The notes under the pieces are model-generated. The model did no database searches. It had not been told where the DNA came from and saw nothing but the letters and a program-made list of their open reading frames with translations. From contig NC_080572.1 in NCBI RefSeq assembly GCF_030247185.1, forward strand, positions 32,038,971 to 32,102,970: a DNA stretch of 64,000 nucleotides, read 5' to 3'. Shown one piece after another: positions 1 to 11,290 of the stretch (the stretch's first letter is position 1; each line of letters opens with the position of its first letter). A program made the position numbers and the translations under genes. The DNA is from Malaya genurostris (Eukaryota; Arthropoda; Insecta; Diptera; Culicidae).

Positions 1-736
1 GTTTTATGATCAATTTAATCCAAATCATGAGTAATAACTCCTCTCTCATGAAAATTAGTATGCGTTACTTGCGGAATGTATTTCATTTTAAATTCGTAAT
101 ATTAAATTTATTGTCGGATATCACTTTAAATTTATTGAATCAAATGATACTGTGATGGATTTGTGATGGATAATAGGAAAGGCTAAACGCATACATTGGA
201 ATTCAAGAACTATTCAAATAGTTAACTTAATTGCAAGAAATAACGGTAAACACAAAGCATTTCTATTAATGTAATAAAAATAAAAATTAGTTGCCTTTAT
301 CGATATATTGACTGACAGAGAATTGACACCATATAAGATTATAAACGGCTACACCTTTAATATTGCTGGTAATGGTTTTATTAAACACAGCCGAATGTAT
401 TCTTTTATATCTGTCACTAAATTTAGCTAGAAGAGTTAGTATAATTATTTGAAAATTTTTACTTTGATGCACAATTTGTCAAACAAATATAGTAGAAACA
501 AATGGTTCAGAATTAAAAGTGTTTTGCCTTCCTAATTTTTATGTTTTTATTATTTAGTATGTAGTGGGCCGTTTTAAGATTCAAATTATTGTAGTTGTTT
601 TTTCCTGTAACTGTTTTAAAAGTTGGTGGTTTTTACGCCAAACAAACAAGACTCAATTCAAATGGGCTATTCCCACTCTATCTGTCCATTTAGATTCGTT
701 TATCCGTTAGACATAAATAGAAATAAATAAATAAAT
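1..736. other. Unassigned AT-rich DNA
   Basis: No gene, RNA or repeat boundary recognised. A short ATAA-rich run precedes the family P repeat. Confidence 0.4.
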
Positions 737-883
737 ATAGAAAGGTTATGCAATCACTGTGAAAACCGACTTTTGAACTAAGGCTCGGAGGGCCGAGTGG
801 CATATAGCATTCGACTCAGTTCGTCTAGTACGCAAAATGTCTGTGTGTGTATGCGCGTATGAGAGTATGTAACGTTTTTTTTT

Positions 884-1055
884 TGCACTAATATTTTTTT
901 GTTACAATTATAGGGGTTTTAACCTTAAGGTCATTCACCTCTCCGGGCCAGAAAAGCATTCTGACCCTATATGTGCGTGGGTGGGGATCGAACCCAGGTG
1001 GGCTGCGTGAAAGGCATCGACTAACCCATCATGCTATACCCGTCCCCTGCACTAA
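884..1055 (-). mobile_element. tRNA-derived SINE with 8-bp TSD
   Basis: On the minus strand the insert at 892-1047 has an A-box-like TAGCATGATGGG (complement of 1025-1036) and a B box GGTTCGATCCCC (complement of 983-994), the two internal promoter elements of RNA polymerase III. It ends in an A-rich tail. The direct repeat TGCACTAA flanks it at 884-891 and 1048-1055. A paralogous family P copy near 37340 keeps the uninterrupted TGCACTAACTTTTCTCGG, which acts as an empty site. A Feilai-like mosquito SINE is plausible but not tested. Confidence 0.85.
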
Positions 1056-1091
1056 CTTTTCTCGGAGATGGTTGGACCGATTTTCACAAAC

Positions 1092-1368
1092 TTATGTCGT
1101 TTTTCATAAAGAACACTTGTGAAGTGTTTTGCTCGATTCGTGCATTTTTAGTGCAGTCGGGCAATCAAAACAGGTGCACTGTGTTTCATTGATTTGCACC
1201 GCACGAAAAAATTGCACTTTCGGGGCAATTCGCGGGCAACTATTTTGCACCCGTTTTCTTTTCCGAGCAGCAAGCGTGCAAACCAAACTTTACAAAACCG
1301 TTTCATTGATTAACTGTCAAAGCAAAACACTGGCACCGAGCGAGTGGAATCAATGAAAAATGACATTA
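1092..1368. mobile_element. Small MITE with TTA TSD inside family P
   Basis: The insert at 1095-1365 (271 bp) begins TGTCGTTTTTCAT and ends ATGAAAAATGACA, which are inverted repeats. The similarity extends inward to a shared AGTGTTTTGCT (AGCAAAACACT at the right). TTA lies on each side (1092-1094 and 1366-1368). Other family P copies read ACAAACTTA.ATTCAAATG without interruption. A 3-bp TTA duplication suggests PIF/Harbinger-type mobilisation (inference). No ORF. Confidence 0.7.
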
Positions 1369-2195
1369 GATTGAAATGATTCATGTCGTCCCATACAAAA
1401 TTCCGAAACATTGTTTGGATCAGACTTCCGGTGCGGGAAAAAATGGGTAAAATGTACAAAAAAAAAATGCAAATATGTGTACTAACCTTTCTCAAAGATG
1501 GTTTTCACAAACTTAGATTCAAATTAATGGTCCGAGAGTTCTTTAGCAAAATTCTGAATTTCATCCGGGTCCGACTGCCGCTTCCGGAATTATAGGGTGA
1601 TTAGGGTAAAAATTCAAACTTCAAATTACTTACCCACTTTTCTCAGAGATTTGGGTTCACATGAATGGTCTTCTGAATTTCATTTGAATCTGACTTCAGG
1701 TTCCTGAATAATAAGGTAAAGTGGGTTCAGAATGCCAAACTATGCCAATCGATTGTCATTATTTATAGATGGCCAAACAAACTGAATTTAGCTATCCTGG
1801 TTCCCGGCTTCGAATTCCGGAGGCACCAAAAATAGTGATCATATATTCCCAAATGGATCTTACTCACTTTTCTCGACGATGGTTTGACCGATTTTCACAA
1901 ACTTAGGTTCAAATGAAAAGCCCTGTGGTCCCATACAGAATTACCGAATTACATCCGGGTCCGACTACCGGCTCCGGAATTATATGGTAAAGTGTGTAAG
2001 TGTAAAAAATTGTATACCATCAGTTAAAAGGGTGAAATGAAAAAACTTAAATATCAGTCATTATCAGCAGATGGCCAAACAATTCGATTCCGGTTATTCT
2101 TTCAAGAATTGAGGAAAATTGTTTTAAAGAATATTATATATAATATATGAGAAAGGCATCATTAGACCACTAGGTGGGTTGAAATAGGTTTTTTT

Positions 2196-2513
2196 TGTTT
2201 TGATGAAGTAAGAAAAGTAACGAATGCCGTCAATGCGATTTATTTTGAGCAACACTCGACATATTCAATGAGGTAAACATTAATATCAAGTTATGGCTTT
2301 AAGTTTCAGTTAAATAATATACTGTAGAGTTATTTCTTCGTAATTTCTGGAAAAGTTTTCTTTTTGTCAGTGTATTTTTTGACAATGAACAATATTATTT
2401 TGTTGTTGTTTATTATGAATGCTTCAATGTTTGAAACAATTAACATTGAATTATTCAATTGTATCCGGTACGGTAAGTGCCTCACTGTTTTGTTTGTGTG
2501 TAGCAAAAAAGTC
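2196..2513. other. Unassigned, with a possible family P remnant
   Basis: AT-rich. The last ~60 bases (TGTTTGTGTGTAGCAAAAAAG) resemble the GT-rich part of family P, as though the following MITE had split a family P copy. Confidence 0.3.
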
Positions 2514-2930
2514 GGGGAAGGTGTTCGGTTGCCGGCACCAAAGGCGCCACCATCCAAATATTCGACCAAGAGAGCCAAGGTGAAGTCATAATCAGACAAT
2601 GAAGACTTTTGTCAAAAACGCTTCCAAAAATAATAAATTCTATTTCTTCTTTGAATAGCTGCAGTCTTTACTTATATTTTTCCATTTTTAGCGAAATTTC
2701 TTGGGGTGCCGGTAACCGAACAACTTTTTTAAAATGGCCAAAAGTTTTCACTTTACTAAATTGATAACAATTTTTTTTTCTATAAAATGAATCAACTTAG
2801 TTTCTCAATCAGTTGTTTGCTAGGGACTTTAGCTTTCTTTTGATGTATAGATGTCCGCATAATGTGCACTAAGTTAGAAGTTATGAGCTAAGAAGAAAAG
2901 GGTGCCGGTAACCGAACACTCTCTTTCGCG
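2514..2930. mobile_element. Family G MITE, short deletion form
   Basis: The left end is GGGGAAGGTGTTCGGTTGCC and the right end is GGTGCCGGTAACCGAACACT, which are inverted copies. A second internal inverted-end motif lies at about 2703-2724. About 380 bp match the right part of the long copy at 5142-6391, including a conserved CAAAGGCGCCACCAT and the segment TTTAGCGAAATTTCTTGGGG. After the CAAAGGCGCC block, a short frame shared by both copies could be the tail of a lost transposase. The right flank GCGGAGATGGCTGATCCGG is family P sequence. Confidence 0.7.
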
Positions 2931-4002
2931 GAGATGGCTGATCCGGTTTTAATAAACTCAAATCTAAGAAACTCTTACGGATCCCTTTTGCAAAATTTAA
3001 TTTCCCATTAAGTGATCCACACCCCAATTTTTCGCGACGTAACCGATGTTACAAGGCTACTACTGATTAGCGATAAGTGCGATAAGTGTTAAAAATGTAA
3101 GTTACGAAAGTATATTTTATAAGTGATGAGGTGAGCGCGAGTTTCTTCCAGCATATAAGAAAATTCTTCTTAATTACAGAACTTGTTAGTTGAAAGTCAA
3201 GCTAGCTTACTTCGACTATACGACGATGTATTTGAACTCGCAACGGACAACAGCAAAAAATAGTACTTTTCAAGTCATTTATTTGTTAGTATTTTCCTGG
3301 AATAAACGAAGCTATGTGTTGACAAAATTGGTTGAATAAAATCCTCTCCTAGGTTACACCTTGTAGATTTGACACTAGCTATTAAATCCTGCGCCACAGT
3401 GCATTCTTTCTTGTACATTTTTATCCATCCTTTCATTTGAAGATCTTCCTTGTTGTCCGAAACTTGGCCTTCATAATCACCCAGAAATCTCAGCTCGAAG
3501 GCTTCGAACAGCACTCCAACACCGATTTCAGTTAATGGGAAGATGCCCGATCCGACTAATATCGAGTGTTTCTTTCATGGGACTGGAAATCGTTATGTAC
3601 GGCTTGCTTATTTTGATGCTTCTACAGATAGCGTACCATATCAAGTGCTTCTGGGCAAATCGATAATCACTTGACATGTTGTGACGAAATTTTGCCATGT
3701 AAACACTCTAAACTAGTTTTGATCACGCTTATCAGAAAATTGGCCAAGCTTTTTTTTTATCTATGCAATAAAAAGTTATAGACAATAGAGAAACTTCATC
3801 ACCGGCCATCACCAACCCCAGTAATTCTGAGTCCAAATTTAACAACAAATAACTACTAGCATTACCGTAACCTTTATATTCAACCAGTGTTCAACAAGGT
3901 ACGCTTGTTTCAGCAAGGCTCGCCTCTTTTAAATTTTAGTTGCTATATTAGTAAATGATTTCTTCGTAGTTTTATCACACCATCATTTTTTTTGTTTCGT
4001 TA
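2931..4002. other. Mostly unassigned; family P scrap at the left
   Basis: 2931-3010 is family P (GGAGATGGCTGATCCGG, then CTCAAATCTAAG). The remainder has no recognisable gene. A minus-strand open stretch at 3275-3514 (79 codons, acidic and basic mix) matches nothing I recognise. Confidence 0.35.
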
Positions 4003-4060
4003 TATAAGTAAATGTATGAGAAAAGCACCATTACAGCTAAAAATGGAATAAAAATTTTTT
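4003..4060 (+). repeat. Family P right-end scrap
   Basis: ATGTATGAGAAAAGCACCATTA resembles the family P right end (ATGAGAAAGGCATCATTA). Confidence 0.4.
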
Positions 4061-5141
4061 TATCTGAAATTAATTCACGCTTTATTACATTTCCATTTTC
4101 TAAAGTTCAATTATTCGTCGATCTTCCTTCAATTATTTGTCAGTTTAGTGACATTTCGCGTCCGGAATTTCCTAATTTTGCTTATTTACATCAAAGTGTG
4201 GTGTCACATTCACAAATAGCAGAGTAGAATCAATAAATTAGATACAATATAAACTTTCAGTAAAGCAATGCTTATTGGCCGCATGATGGAATTCCATTTC
4301 ACACTTTTTCAAGTGCAGTGACAAATTGTGCTAACTTTTACTAGCTGATGAAAGAAGGAAAAAAAAACTTTTCGCCTTGCCTGACTCCTGGGTCGGGCTT
4401 GACGGATCTACCTTTCCTCACTTCTTACAGACAAGAAAAAGTCGACAGACTGGCAGGTGATTCATCCGCATCGGATTGTTTGTTTTTCGCATCCCTCAAA
4501 GTGCGACGCACGGTGCGACCAGATTACCCAGGTAATCCAGTTGTTTTATCGCTGCTTTCGAAAACTTTTACCTTCGATCCTATGGCTGTGTGTCTAGCTT
4601 AGGGGAAATAAACTGGAAAATTGAAAATGCTGAAAATTAGCTACATGTAACCCACATTTCTTGGATTTATTGTTTAACTTTGTTGTATGTTTTGCTGCCA
4701 ATATTACGATCGAACAGTTTTCTGGCAGCCGCAATAATGTTGGAAACATAATGTAATTTAGTTGTAGTAAAGATTATTCATTAGATTAACTTTCGTAAAG
4801 AATACGAATCGTTGTCCGTCGTCGTTATTGTATTCTTTCTCGCAAAAGTGTTTAGTCTAATGATTCAACCTCATTTATCTATCGAGCAGCCGAAGGTGTT
4901 GTATGAAGAGTAGGTAATCCTTGAGTTGAGTAATGAGATGCTCCGAATTTCGGTTATCACGGAAGGTGTTCAAACGCACGGGCAGCACGACATGACTAAT
5001 GAGTACACACTTTCGGTTTGCCTCTAGTTTCATATCACAGTGGGTATCGTGGTATTTGTCCTCGTAAATTACTTGAGGATTTTTTGAGAAATCCGATTAG
5101 CAGAGCCTATGTATATATTGCATTCTAAGAATCCTTAACCA
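4061..5141. other. Unassigned
   Basis: No family recognised. The open frame at 4348-4602 lacks recognisable motifs. Confidence 0.35.
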
Positions 5142-6391
5142 TAGGGGAAGATGTTCGGTTGCCGGCACCCCACTGTAACTATAGACAGAAAGCAGATAGC
5201 ATCATTCCGACAAATGCCATGTGTGTGCTTAATAGCAGTACATTCTTTTTGTGCCGAATACTAAAGTGAACAGACGCCTGTACTATTTGTTACGCTCAAA
5301 ATAAATTTTAATTACGTGAAAATCAACTCAAAAGTTTTTTCTGACTTTTTTTGTAGTATCATAAAATGAAAAGCATCAATCGAAAAGGTGAGTGAATTGA
5401 GTATTTATGAGGTGAAATCGATCTATTTCATGATTTATTACCGGATGCTATCAAAATTTTCGCAACCAAAGTATTTTTTCGTAATTTTCAAAATGTTAAC
5501 CGATTTCGGTTATCGGCACCCCAAGGTGTTTGGTTACCGACACCCCTTTTTTCGACAAGTCGTGGAAAATTGTCTGTGACATGCAGAGACGCCAAATCTG
5601 CAGATTTGACTGTAAACTATCAAATTACTTAGTTAACATATAAACCTTTTTTCGTCTAAAGACTTTTTACAGACTTTTGAAACTTTGATTGTTGAGACAT
5701 TCGTCAGAAGTTATAGACTTTTGAAAATTTGCGCGATCTTTTCGTTTTTGCTAGCTAAACTCATTTTATTACCTGGCTCTCGGGTGATATGCAACACGTG
5801 GACAACTTGACGGCTTCAATACATCCGTCATATAAGTAAAAACTTTGCTTATCTGGTTCTGTTAGCCATGACGACTTCAAACAAATCGTCCAAGTCAAGG
5901 AAAATTAACTTTAATGCACTGATTATTACCATTAAACTTTGCTTAGTGGATACGAAGTCAATAAATTGGACTGCAGTAACGTATTCAATCCCGCGAAGCC
6001 GGTGAATGACCGGCCTAATCAGCACCAAAGGCGCCACCATACAAATCATTGGCCAAGAAAGCGAAGTCACCGTCAGACAATGAACACTTTTGTTAAAAAT
6101 GCTTTCGAAAAGAATAAATTTCGTTTTATCTTCGAATAATTGCCGTTTTTACTTATATTTTTCCATTTTTAGCGAAATTTCTTGGGGTGCCGGTAACCGA
6201 ACACCTTTTTTGAAATGGCCAAAACATATCACTTTACTAAATTGACAATGAAGTTTTTTCAATAGATTGAATCAACTTAGTTGTTAGCTAGGGACTTTAG
6301 CTTTCCATTGTATATATGTTCACATAATGTGCACTTAGTCAGAAGTTATAAGCTTAAAAAAAAGATGCCGATAACCGAACACACTCCCTTA
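5142..6391. mobile_element. Family G TIR element, long form (TA-flanked)
   Basis: It starts TAGGGGAAGATGTTCGG and ends CCGAACACACTCCCTTA, consistent with a TA target duplication and thus the Tc1/mariner (possibly pogo) superfamily. The end motif recurs inside: TTCGGTTATCGGCACCCC and TTGGTTACCGACACCCC near 5510-5548, and the inverted GGTGCCGGTAACCGAACACC near 6188. No intact transposase is seen. Short frames at 5860-6120 are shared with the short copy only near the CAAAGGCGCC block. The copy is decayed or non-autonomous. Confidence 0.75.
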
Positions 6392-6665
6392 CAACTGAAA
6401 AACCACTTATGATATAATGTTAGCGATACAATGAGGTGGCCCTTGATTATAACCTGATAATGTATATCGGCATATGAGTAATTCCAAAAATGGGTAATAA
6501 ATCGTTTGACTTCATTTACTCCAATTTAAATGAAACTTTGTGCATGTCTTTAGCGTAGCAATTTCTTCTTTTTTAAATAGGCCCTAATCGCATTACCTTC
6601 GATTTTAAGATTTTTAGTAACAAGTTTAAAATAAAAATAATAAATAAATTCGCGTCCTGCTTTTT
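6392..6665. other. Unassigned
   Basis: AT-rich spacer between family G and family Q copies. Confidence 0.3.
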
Positions 6666-7400
6666 GTCGTGAATACGACTTACTTTTCTATGGGGCGTCT
6701 TTTCAAAATTAGTCATATGGACGAATGGGAACTTAATCGTGAATATCACGACTTGTATTAATGGTAGCAACATAGTTCTTTCACTGCTTCATGAAAAATA
6801 TGATTAGGAATTTAGAATAATATTTAAAATCAGTGTGAGATAACCACCAACAACTCTAAAATTTAAAATCAATTCAAGCAATAACGATTGCATCAGACAA
6901 CAGAGTTGCTGGTCGTGCGCATTGGAATGAAAGAAAACGAGAAACGAAAAGTGGACGTTATATAAAATCAGTCATTTTAATCGCTCTAAATGTTATCTAA
7001 AGAACGATTAAGATTACTTCTTTGCAAATCGAAGGTAAAAATCATCAGTTTAGTGAAAATTCAAAATAATTTGATTTGCTTCGTGCACTTTTCGCTGTGC
7101 GAAAATCGTTCGAGAAAAATGCTCCGAACTGTGCTAAATATCGTAGAGAATTCCACAATATGATCCTTCTAAAAGACAGAAATGAATCCTGTACAGCATC
7201 TTGATAGTTTCTTTCAATGAAATATGCAAATCCAAAATCAGATAATCGACATCAAAAATCGTTTTAAATACTAGTAGTTAAAAGAGGGAAAGTTTCACAA
7301 TACACACAATCGATCGATTCGAATTCGAAAGTATAAAGAAATCGTGTCAGTTTTATTCGCATTCACGACATTCAGTTATGCCTCTGACATTACACACCCA
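6666..7400 (+). mobile_element. Family Q MITE-like repeat, fullest copy
   Basis: The left end carries GTCGTGAATACGACTTAC (6666-6683), itself a small imperfect palindrome. The right end carries GTCAGTTTTATTCGCATTC then ACGACATTCAGTTATG, so GTCGTGAAT is inverted at the two ends. Conserved internal blocks are CTTTTCAAAATT and AATCGTGAATATC. Related pieces occur at 9895, 15682 (reversed), 23280 and 42740. No ORF of note. Confidence 0.6.
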
Positions 7401-7982
7401 TACTTTTTTCGTTTCATTTTGGTACAGTATGATGGATCCCACATTAAAACAGGTCTTTAAACAGCTTCATGGCATACTGGTATCCTTATACGGCAACTGG
7501 AAGGTTTCGAAGATTTTCAAACACATTAAGCTGTCAATTGAGTGGAGAAATATATCGCGGGGCAGGTAATTTAATCATGTTGCTCGATTAGAGACATTTA
7601 AATCGCTAACAGAAACATCAACAAGGTCCGGGGATTTCAACAAAAAACGTCTATTGCATTTACTCCATCAACGCATTTGTTTCGATTGGATTTGGCTTCT
7701 TGCCTTAATGAAAAAAAGATTCCGCGAACAACGTCTAGGTGGTCCCTAAAGACATGAACCCTTTACAATCTCAATAGATTTATCTCGTCAAGCGGAATCT
7801 CAAATAGACAATAAGACAAATTTAAAGATCTCTCCAATGATCTTGCCTTCATGAGGAACAGATAAAAAGGAATAAGGATACGGATGTTTGAAATAGTCAG
7901 AGCAGGGTTTGTGATACGAGACCAACAGCAGATAGTTCTACAGAACGAATTTCATCCTGCGCGTACAAAGAATCATGTACGT
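7401..7982. other. Unassigned
   Basis: No recognisable coding or repeat boundary. Confidence 0.3.
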
Positions 7983-8066
7983 TTCTTTACGTTTCGTCTT
8001 AGACGCAGAGCAGTTTAAAGTGAACTGCTTATTGCAAACTTAAACAGTTCAACTTGAACCGTTAAG
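7983..8066 (+). repeat. Direct repeat, copy 1
   Basis: TTCTTTACGTTTCGTCTTAG, then GCAGAGCAGTTTAAAGTGAA and ATTGCAAACTTAAACAGTTC. Copy 2 is at 8571-8655. A shared CGAACGAAAACGTT also occurs at about 8127 and 8473. Confidence 0.7.
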
Positions 8067-8244
8067 CAGGCTTAAAGTTAATGCTATTTGCAAAACACTT
8101 ATTAAATTGGCCCCGAAGGTGACGTGCCGAACGAAAACGTTTTTTTTTTTTTTTTTAATAACTATTTAATGGAATATGAGTTAAAATTAAATTATTAACA
8201 TTTAAATTGGGTGTTCAGCCACAAGTGGTGACTTTTCAGCCCTG

Positions 8245-8379
<135 letters not shown>

Positions 8380-8570
8380 TTGGTTATTACCATGAAGACA
8401 TCATTTGCTTCCGCAATTCTGAGATTTTTGTGTAGGGAAAATTTTAAACCTACTTGTATTGTGTAATGGGGGCGAACGAAAACGTTATTTTCGGCTAATA
8501 CTGGCCAATTCAGGTATGGTCATTTAGGGGTTAACCTAAGTTTGTGCTTAGGGCACATAACCGTTATTAC

Positions 8571-8655
8571 TTTTCTTTACGTTTCGTCTTAGACTCGTCA
8601 TTGCAGAGCAGTTCAAATTGAACTGGTTATTGCAAACTTAAATAGTTCAACTTTA
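8571..8655 (+). repeat. Direct repeat, copy 2
   Basis: TTTTCTTTACGTTTCGTCTT, then GCAGAGCAGTTCAAATTGAA and ATTGCAAACTTAAATAGTTC, about 590 bp downstream of copy 1. The (TA)n array lies between the two. Confidence 0.7.
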
Positions 8656-9115
8656 ATTTATGTTGAATGAAAAATCTGTACCATTAGTGTATCATAAAAC
8701 AAGTAAAAATATGAGAAAATGTGGTGGCAATGTCTTAAAAACTGTCAGTTTCTCGAAATGTTCAATAAAATCTATTCAGAAAGAAAATATGAAACTGACA
8801 CGACATGTAAACCGATAGTACTATGAAATAGACATCAGTTGAAACGAAAATCTGATTTAAAACCATGATTGATACAAAATTACATTAAAATTCATTTAGT
8901 TTTTCATTGAACAAGACTGTATATTTACAAATCAACTTCGTTTTGTAATGTAAATTTCCATTCAATTGCCTGCTCCAAATATGTGCATGAAAATAAATGT
9001 AAAATCACAAAATATTTTTATCTGTGTATGATATGTGACAATCAAACGGATGGAAAAATCTATGAATCGTAAGCAGAATGGATCATGAATCATTATTTAA
9101 ATTGAAATTCGTGTT
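8656..9115. other. Unassigned
   Basis: AT-rich, no signal recognised. Confidence 0.3.
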
Positions 9116-9504
9116 TACTGGGGTCTTTTTTTACGCGGTTTTTTTAACGCGGATTTCCGAAGTTACGCGGTTTTTTTACGCGGATTTCCGTAGTTACGCG
9201 GCTTGTTTTTTTGGATTTCTAAAGTTACGCGGTTTTTTTTGCGCGAATTTCCCAAGTTACGCTGTTTTCTTGTTTTGTCTTAGAAATGCATGAAACTTTG
9301 AGATTTGGTGTTATCCCGAATTTTTTTTAAGTAAACTTTTTGACACAAAAAATATGTACAGATTACGTCAGATCTCGACGTTTCATGCATTTCTAAGATA
9401 TTTGGCATCAAATTTTTTTTTTCTGTTTTGAGGTTGAGATTCGAAGTTACGCAGTTTTTGTTAACGTGGTACGTATCCCCCGCTTAAAAAGAGACCTCAG
9501 TGTA
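9116..9504. mobile_element. Family T MITE with internal hairpin
   Basis: Ends are TACTGGGGTCTTTTTTTACG and AAAAAGAGACCTCAGTGTA, inverted and bounded by TA. The left half holds four diverged copies of TTACGCGGTTTTTT..GCGGATTTCC. An exact 18-bp inverted repeat, CTTAGAAATGCATGAAAC (9279-9296) and GTTTCATGCATTTCTAAG (9380-9397), would form a strong internal stem. A 151-bp relative is at 43692-43842. Tc1/mariner-type mobilisation is inferred from the TA. Confidence 0.8.
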
Positions 9505-9894
9505 TCCTTGAATTATGACAGATGAAACTGCAACTATCATCATAGCACACCAGCGCCTCTAATATTGAGACACTACGTTAGATTGCCAATAGCAAAACCT
9601 ATACGCAACGATTGAGTGTTTTACATACTTTAGAGTTTTTTGCTGTCGCCGCTTTTGCTTCTTGTCAGTAAATAAAGAGCCAAACCTCCCATCAGCGTGA
9701 GTTCAATGCGGGAGGTTAAAATTAAGTAAACCACATGCAATTAATATTGAAAAGAAAGAACTCAACTACATGGGACCAAATGGAACCTCTTTTACTTAAT
9801 ATTAAGTTCCTGCAAACAACCACTATTTTGGTGAAAAGTATTTAAAACTAGGTAATTTCTTGGCATCGTATACGACAGGACCAGACAACTGGTT
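9505..9894. other. Unassigned
   Basis: No signal recognised. Confidence 0.3.
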
Positions 9895-10060
9895 TCTTTT
9901 GTCGTGAATACGACTTAGTCAACTAAGAGGCGCCTTATCAAAATACGCTCTGTGGAAGAATGGGTAGAGCTAAATCGTGAATATCTAGAGTTTTACTAAT
10001 CGCAAAAACATAACAGAAAACAGTGAAAAAAATTCACTACGCTTGCTTGCCTTTCTCCAG
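9895..10060 (+). repeat. Family Q left-end fragment
   Basis: TTTTGTCGTGAATACGACTT, GGCGCCTTATCAAAAT, GAATGGGTAGAGC and AATCGTGAATATC match the left part of family Q. The upstream AACTGGTT is the complement of the AACCAGTT-like sequence near other right ends. Confidence 0.65.
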
Positions 10061-10401
10061 ACTCTGTCAGCTTTGAGCGAAATAAATCTTCAGCTCAGCA
10101 ACGCCATCGCACGGCATCATATTGAACATATCATGTCATTTATATGGATGCGGCTATTTTCGCGCGCACGAATTCGACATTTCTCTCACCTACTTGTATG
10201 TATAAGATGCGGACTCGCATGAGAATGGTGCCAATGATTTGTTCGTGAAATGTGAGAGCTGGGTATCTTGTTAATATGATGTCTTTGTTTTCTCGTACTC
10301 CACATTCAAGATCTCCAAAACATGTTCCATCAGATGAATGCCGAATACGATTCGGTGATGAGGTCATCCAAGGTCCGACGAAATTATCTATCTATTAAAT
10401 C
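10061..10401. other. Unassigned
   Basis: A minus-strand open stretch at 10140-10367 has no recognisable motif. Confidence 0.3.
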
Positions 10402-10760
10402 GTTCAAAAATGCAGCATACTCATTAGGTCTCTGTATCCGCTGATTTGTAGAACATCTAAACTGTGCCTGAAGATTCAGATGGCTGTCTATAAACAAATC
10501 ATCTATCCCGCAATTGAATACGCAGTCTCTGTTTGGCGGAGCTGTGCACGAACGCACAAACTTAGGCTTCAGCGCATTCAAAGTAAAATCTTAAAGATGA
10601 TTTTAAATCTGCCTCCTTGCACAAAGAACTAGTGAAGTACATGAGATGGCCTCCCTGGATATACTAGAACAAAAATTCGATCAATACTGCACGAAATTTG
10701 AAGAGATGTGCTCAATCTCTGTAATACAAATAATTCAAAATTTGAACGTGTTGGGTTGGG
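10402..10760 (+). pseudogene. Jockey-clade (Juan-like) reverse transcriptase, 3' remnant
   Basis: The frame from 10402 reads a typical region downstream of the RT catalytic core: KLCLKIQMAVYKQIIYPAIE, then YAVSVWRSCA, LRLQRIQSKILKMILNLPP. A frameshift near 10630 moves the reading to SEVHEMASLDILEQKFDQYC and onward. The pattern (K...YKQ..P..EYA..VW, LQRIQ.K.LK, E.HE.A....E.F) is the conserved end of Jockey-group ORF2, where the protein would copy element RNA into DNA. Endonuclease and RT active-site motifs are missing, so this is a dead 5'-truncated fragment. The exact clade is an inference from the motif pattern. Confidence 0.7.
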
Positions 10761-10761
10761 G

Positions 10762-11035
10762 ATTTGGACTTCAGTCGTCAGGTGGAGCAGTCGGCAATTA
10801 AAGCAGATCTTTTGCGTAGTGCAAAGCCTCAAACGCTTAGGTCGTGCTTTCATTTGGACTTTATTCGTCTGGAGCAGCAGACACCAGTAATGAGAGCAGA
10901 TTTTCTGCGTGGTGCAAAGCCTCAAACGCTCTCGTCGTGCTCTCATTTGGACTTCGGTCGTCAGGTGATGCAGTCGGCAATAAAAGCAGACCTTTTGCGT
11001 GGTGTAAAGCCTTAAATGCTCAGGTTTATTATCTA
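10762..11035 (+). repeat. 90-93 bp tandem repeat, about 3 units
   Basis: ATTTGGACTT recurs at 10762, 10852 and 10945, and AAAGCAGA.CTTTTGCGT..TG and AAAGCCTCAAACGCT recur in each unit. Diverged single units occur at 15355-15410 (reversed) and 41690-41735. Confidence 0.85.
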
Positions 11036-11104
11036 GATTGCAACTAGACGTTTTATTCAATATAGTTGTAAATGATACTAAGTCAGCATATTTTCTTAAC
11101 TTTG

Positions 11105-11290
11105 AATGCATTTTCTCTGCTAATGATGTTAAGCATCAATTAAGGGATCGCAGGTTTGAATCCTGCGGGGTTGTCTGTTGAATGCATAGGGCGCTTATAA
11201 GCCAGTTGTCGTATGCTCGAGCTCCGAGCTGTTGAAACAGAATGGTCAAATTTAATGAAGTGGAATCTAATACCAAGACTTGTCTTAAGG
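11105..11290 (+). repeat. Possible tRNA-derived SINE piece
   Basis: CGCAGGTTTGAATCCTGCG at 11149-11167 folds as a perfect tRNA T arm and contains a B-box-like GGTTTGAATCC. No good A box upstream. The downstream tail is not tRNA-like, so a SINE remnant is more likely than a tRNA gene. Confidence 0.35.

Larger units (their letters stand above)
737..2195 (+). repeat. Dispersed repeat family P, longest copy
   Basis: This copy starts with the conserved left block TAGAAAGGTTATGCAATCAC and contains GTGAAAACCGAC, a CGACTCAGTTCGTC block and a GT-rich tract. It then has repeated modules reading ...TTTTCTCGGAGATGG, CCGATTTTCACAAACTTA and CTTCCGG.TCCGGAATTA. It ends with ATGAGAAAGGCATCATTAG and CCACTAGGTGGGTT. 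The left-end motif CCTTTCTCATATAGAAAGG at about 37158 and the right-end ATATGAGAAAGGC are inverted copies of one motif, so a MITE-like element is likely. Other copies or parts lie near 2.93, 4.0, 12.8, 17.9, 22.4, 37.2, 50.5, 52.2 and 55.9 kb. No coding capacity is visible. This copy is interrupted by a SINE and a MITE. Confidence 0.75.

Noticed and set aside
11149..11167. tRNA gene
   Set aside because: Only a T arm is present; no A box or acceptor stem.
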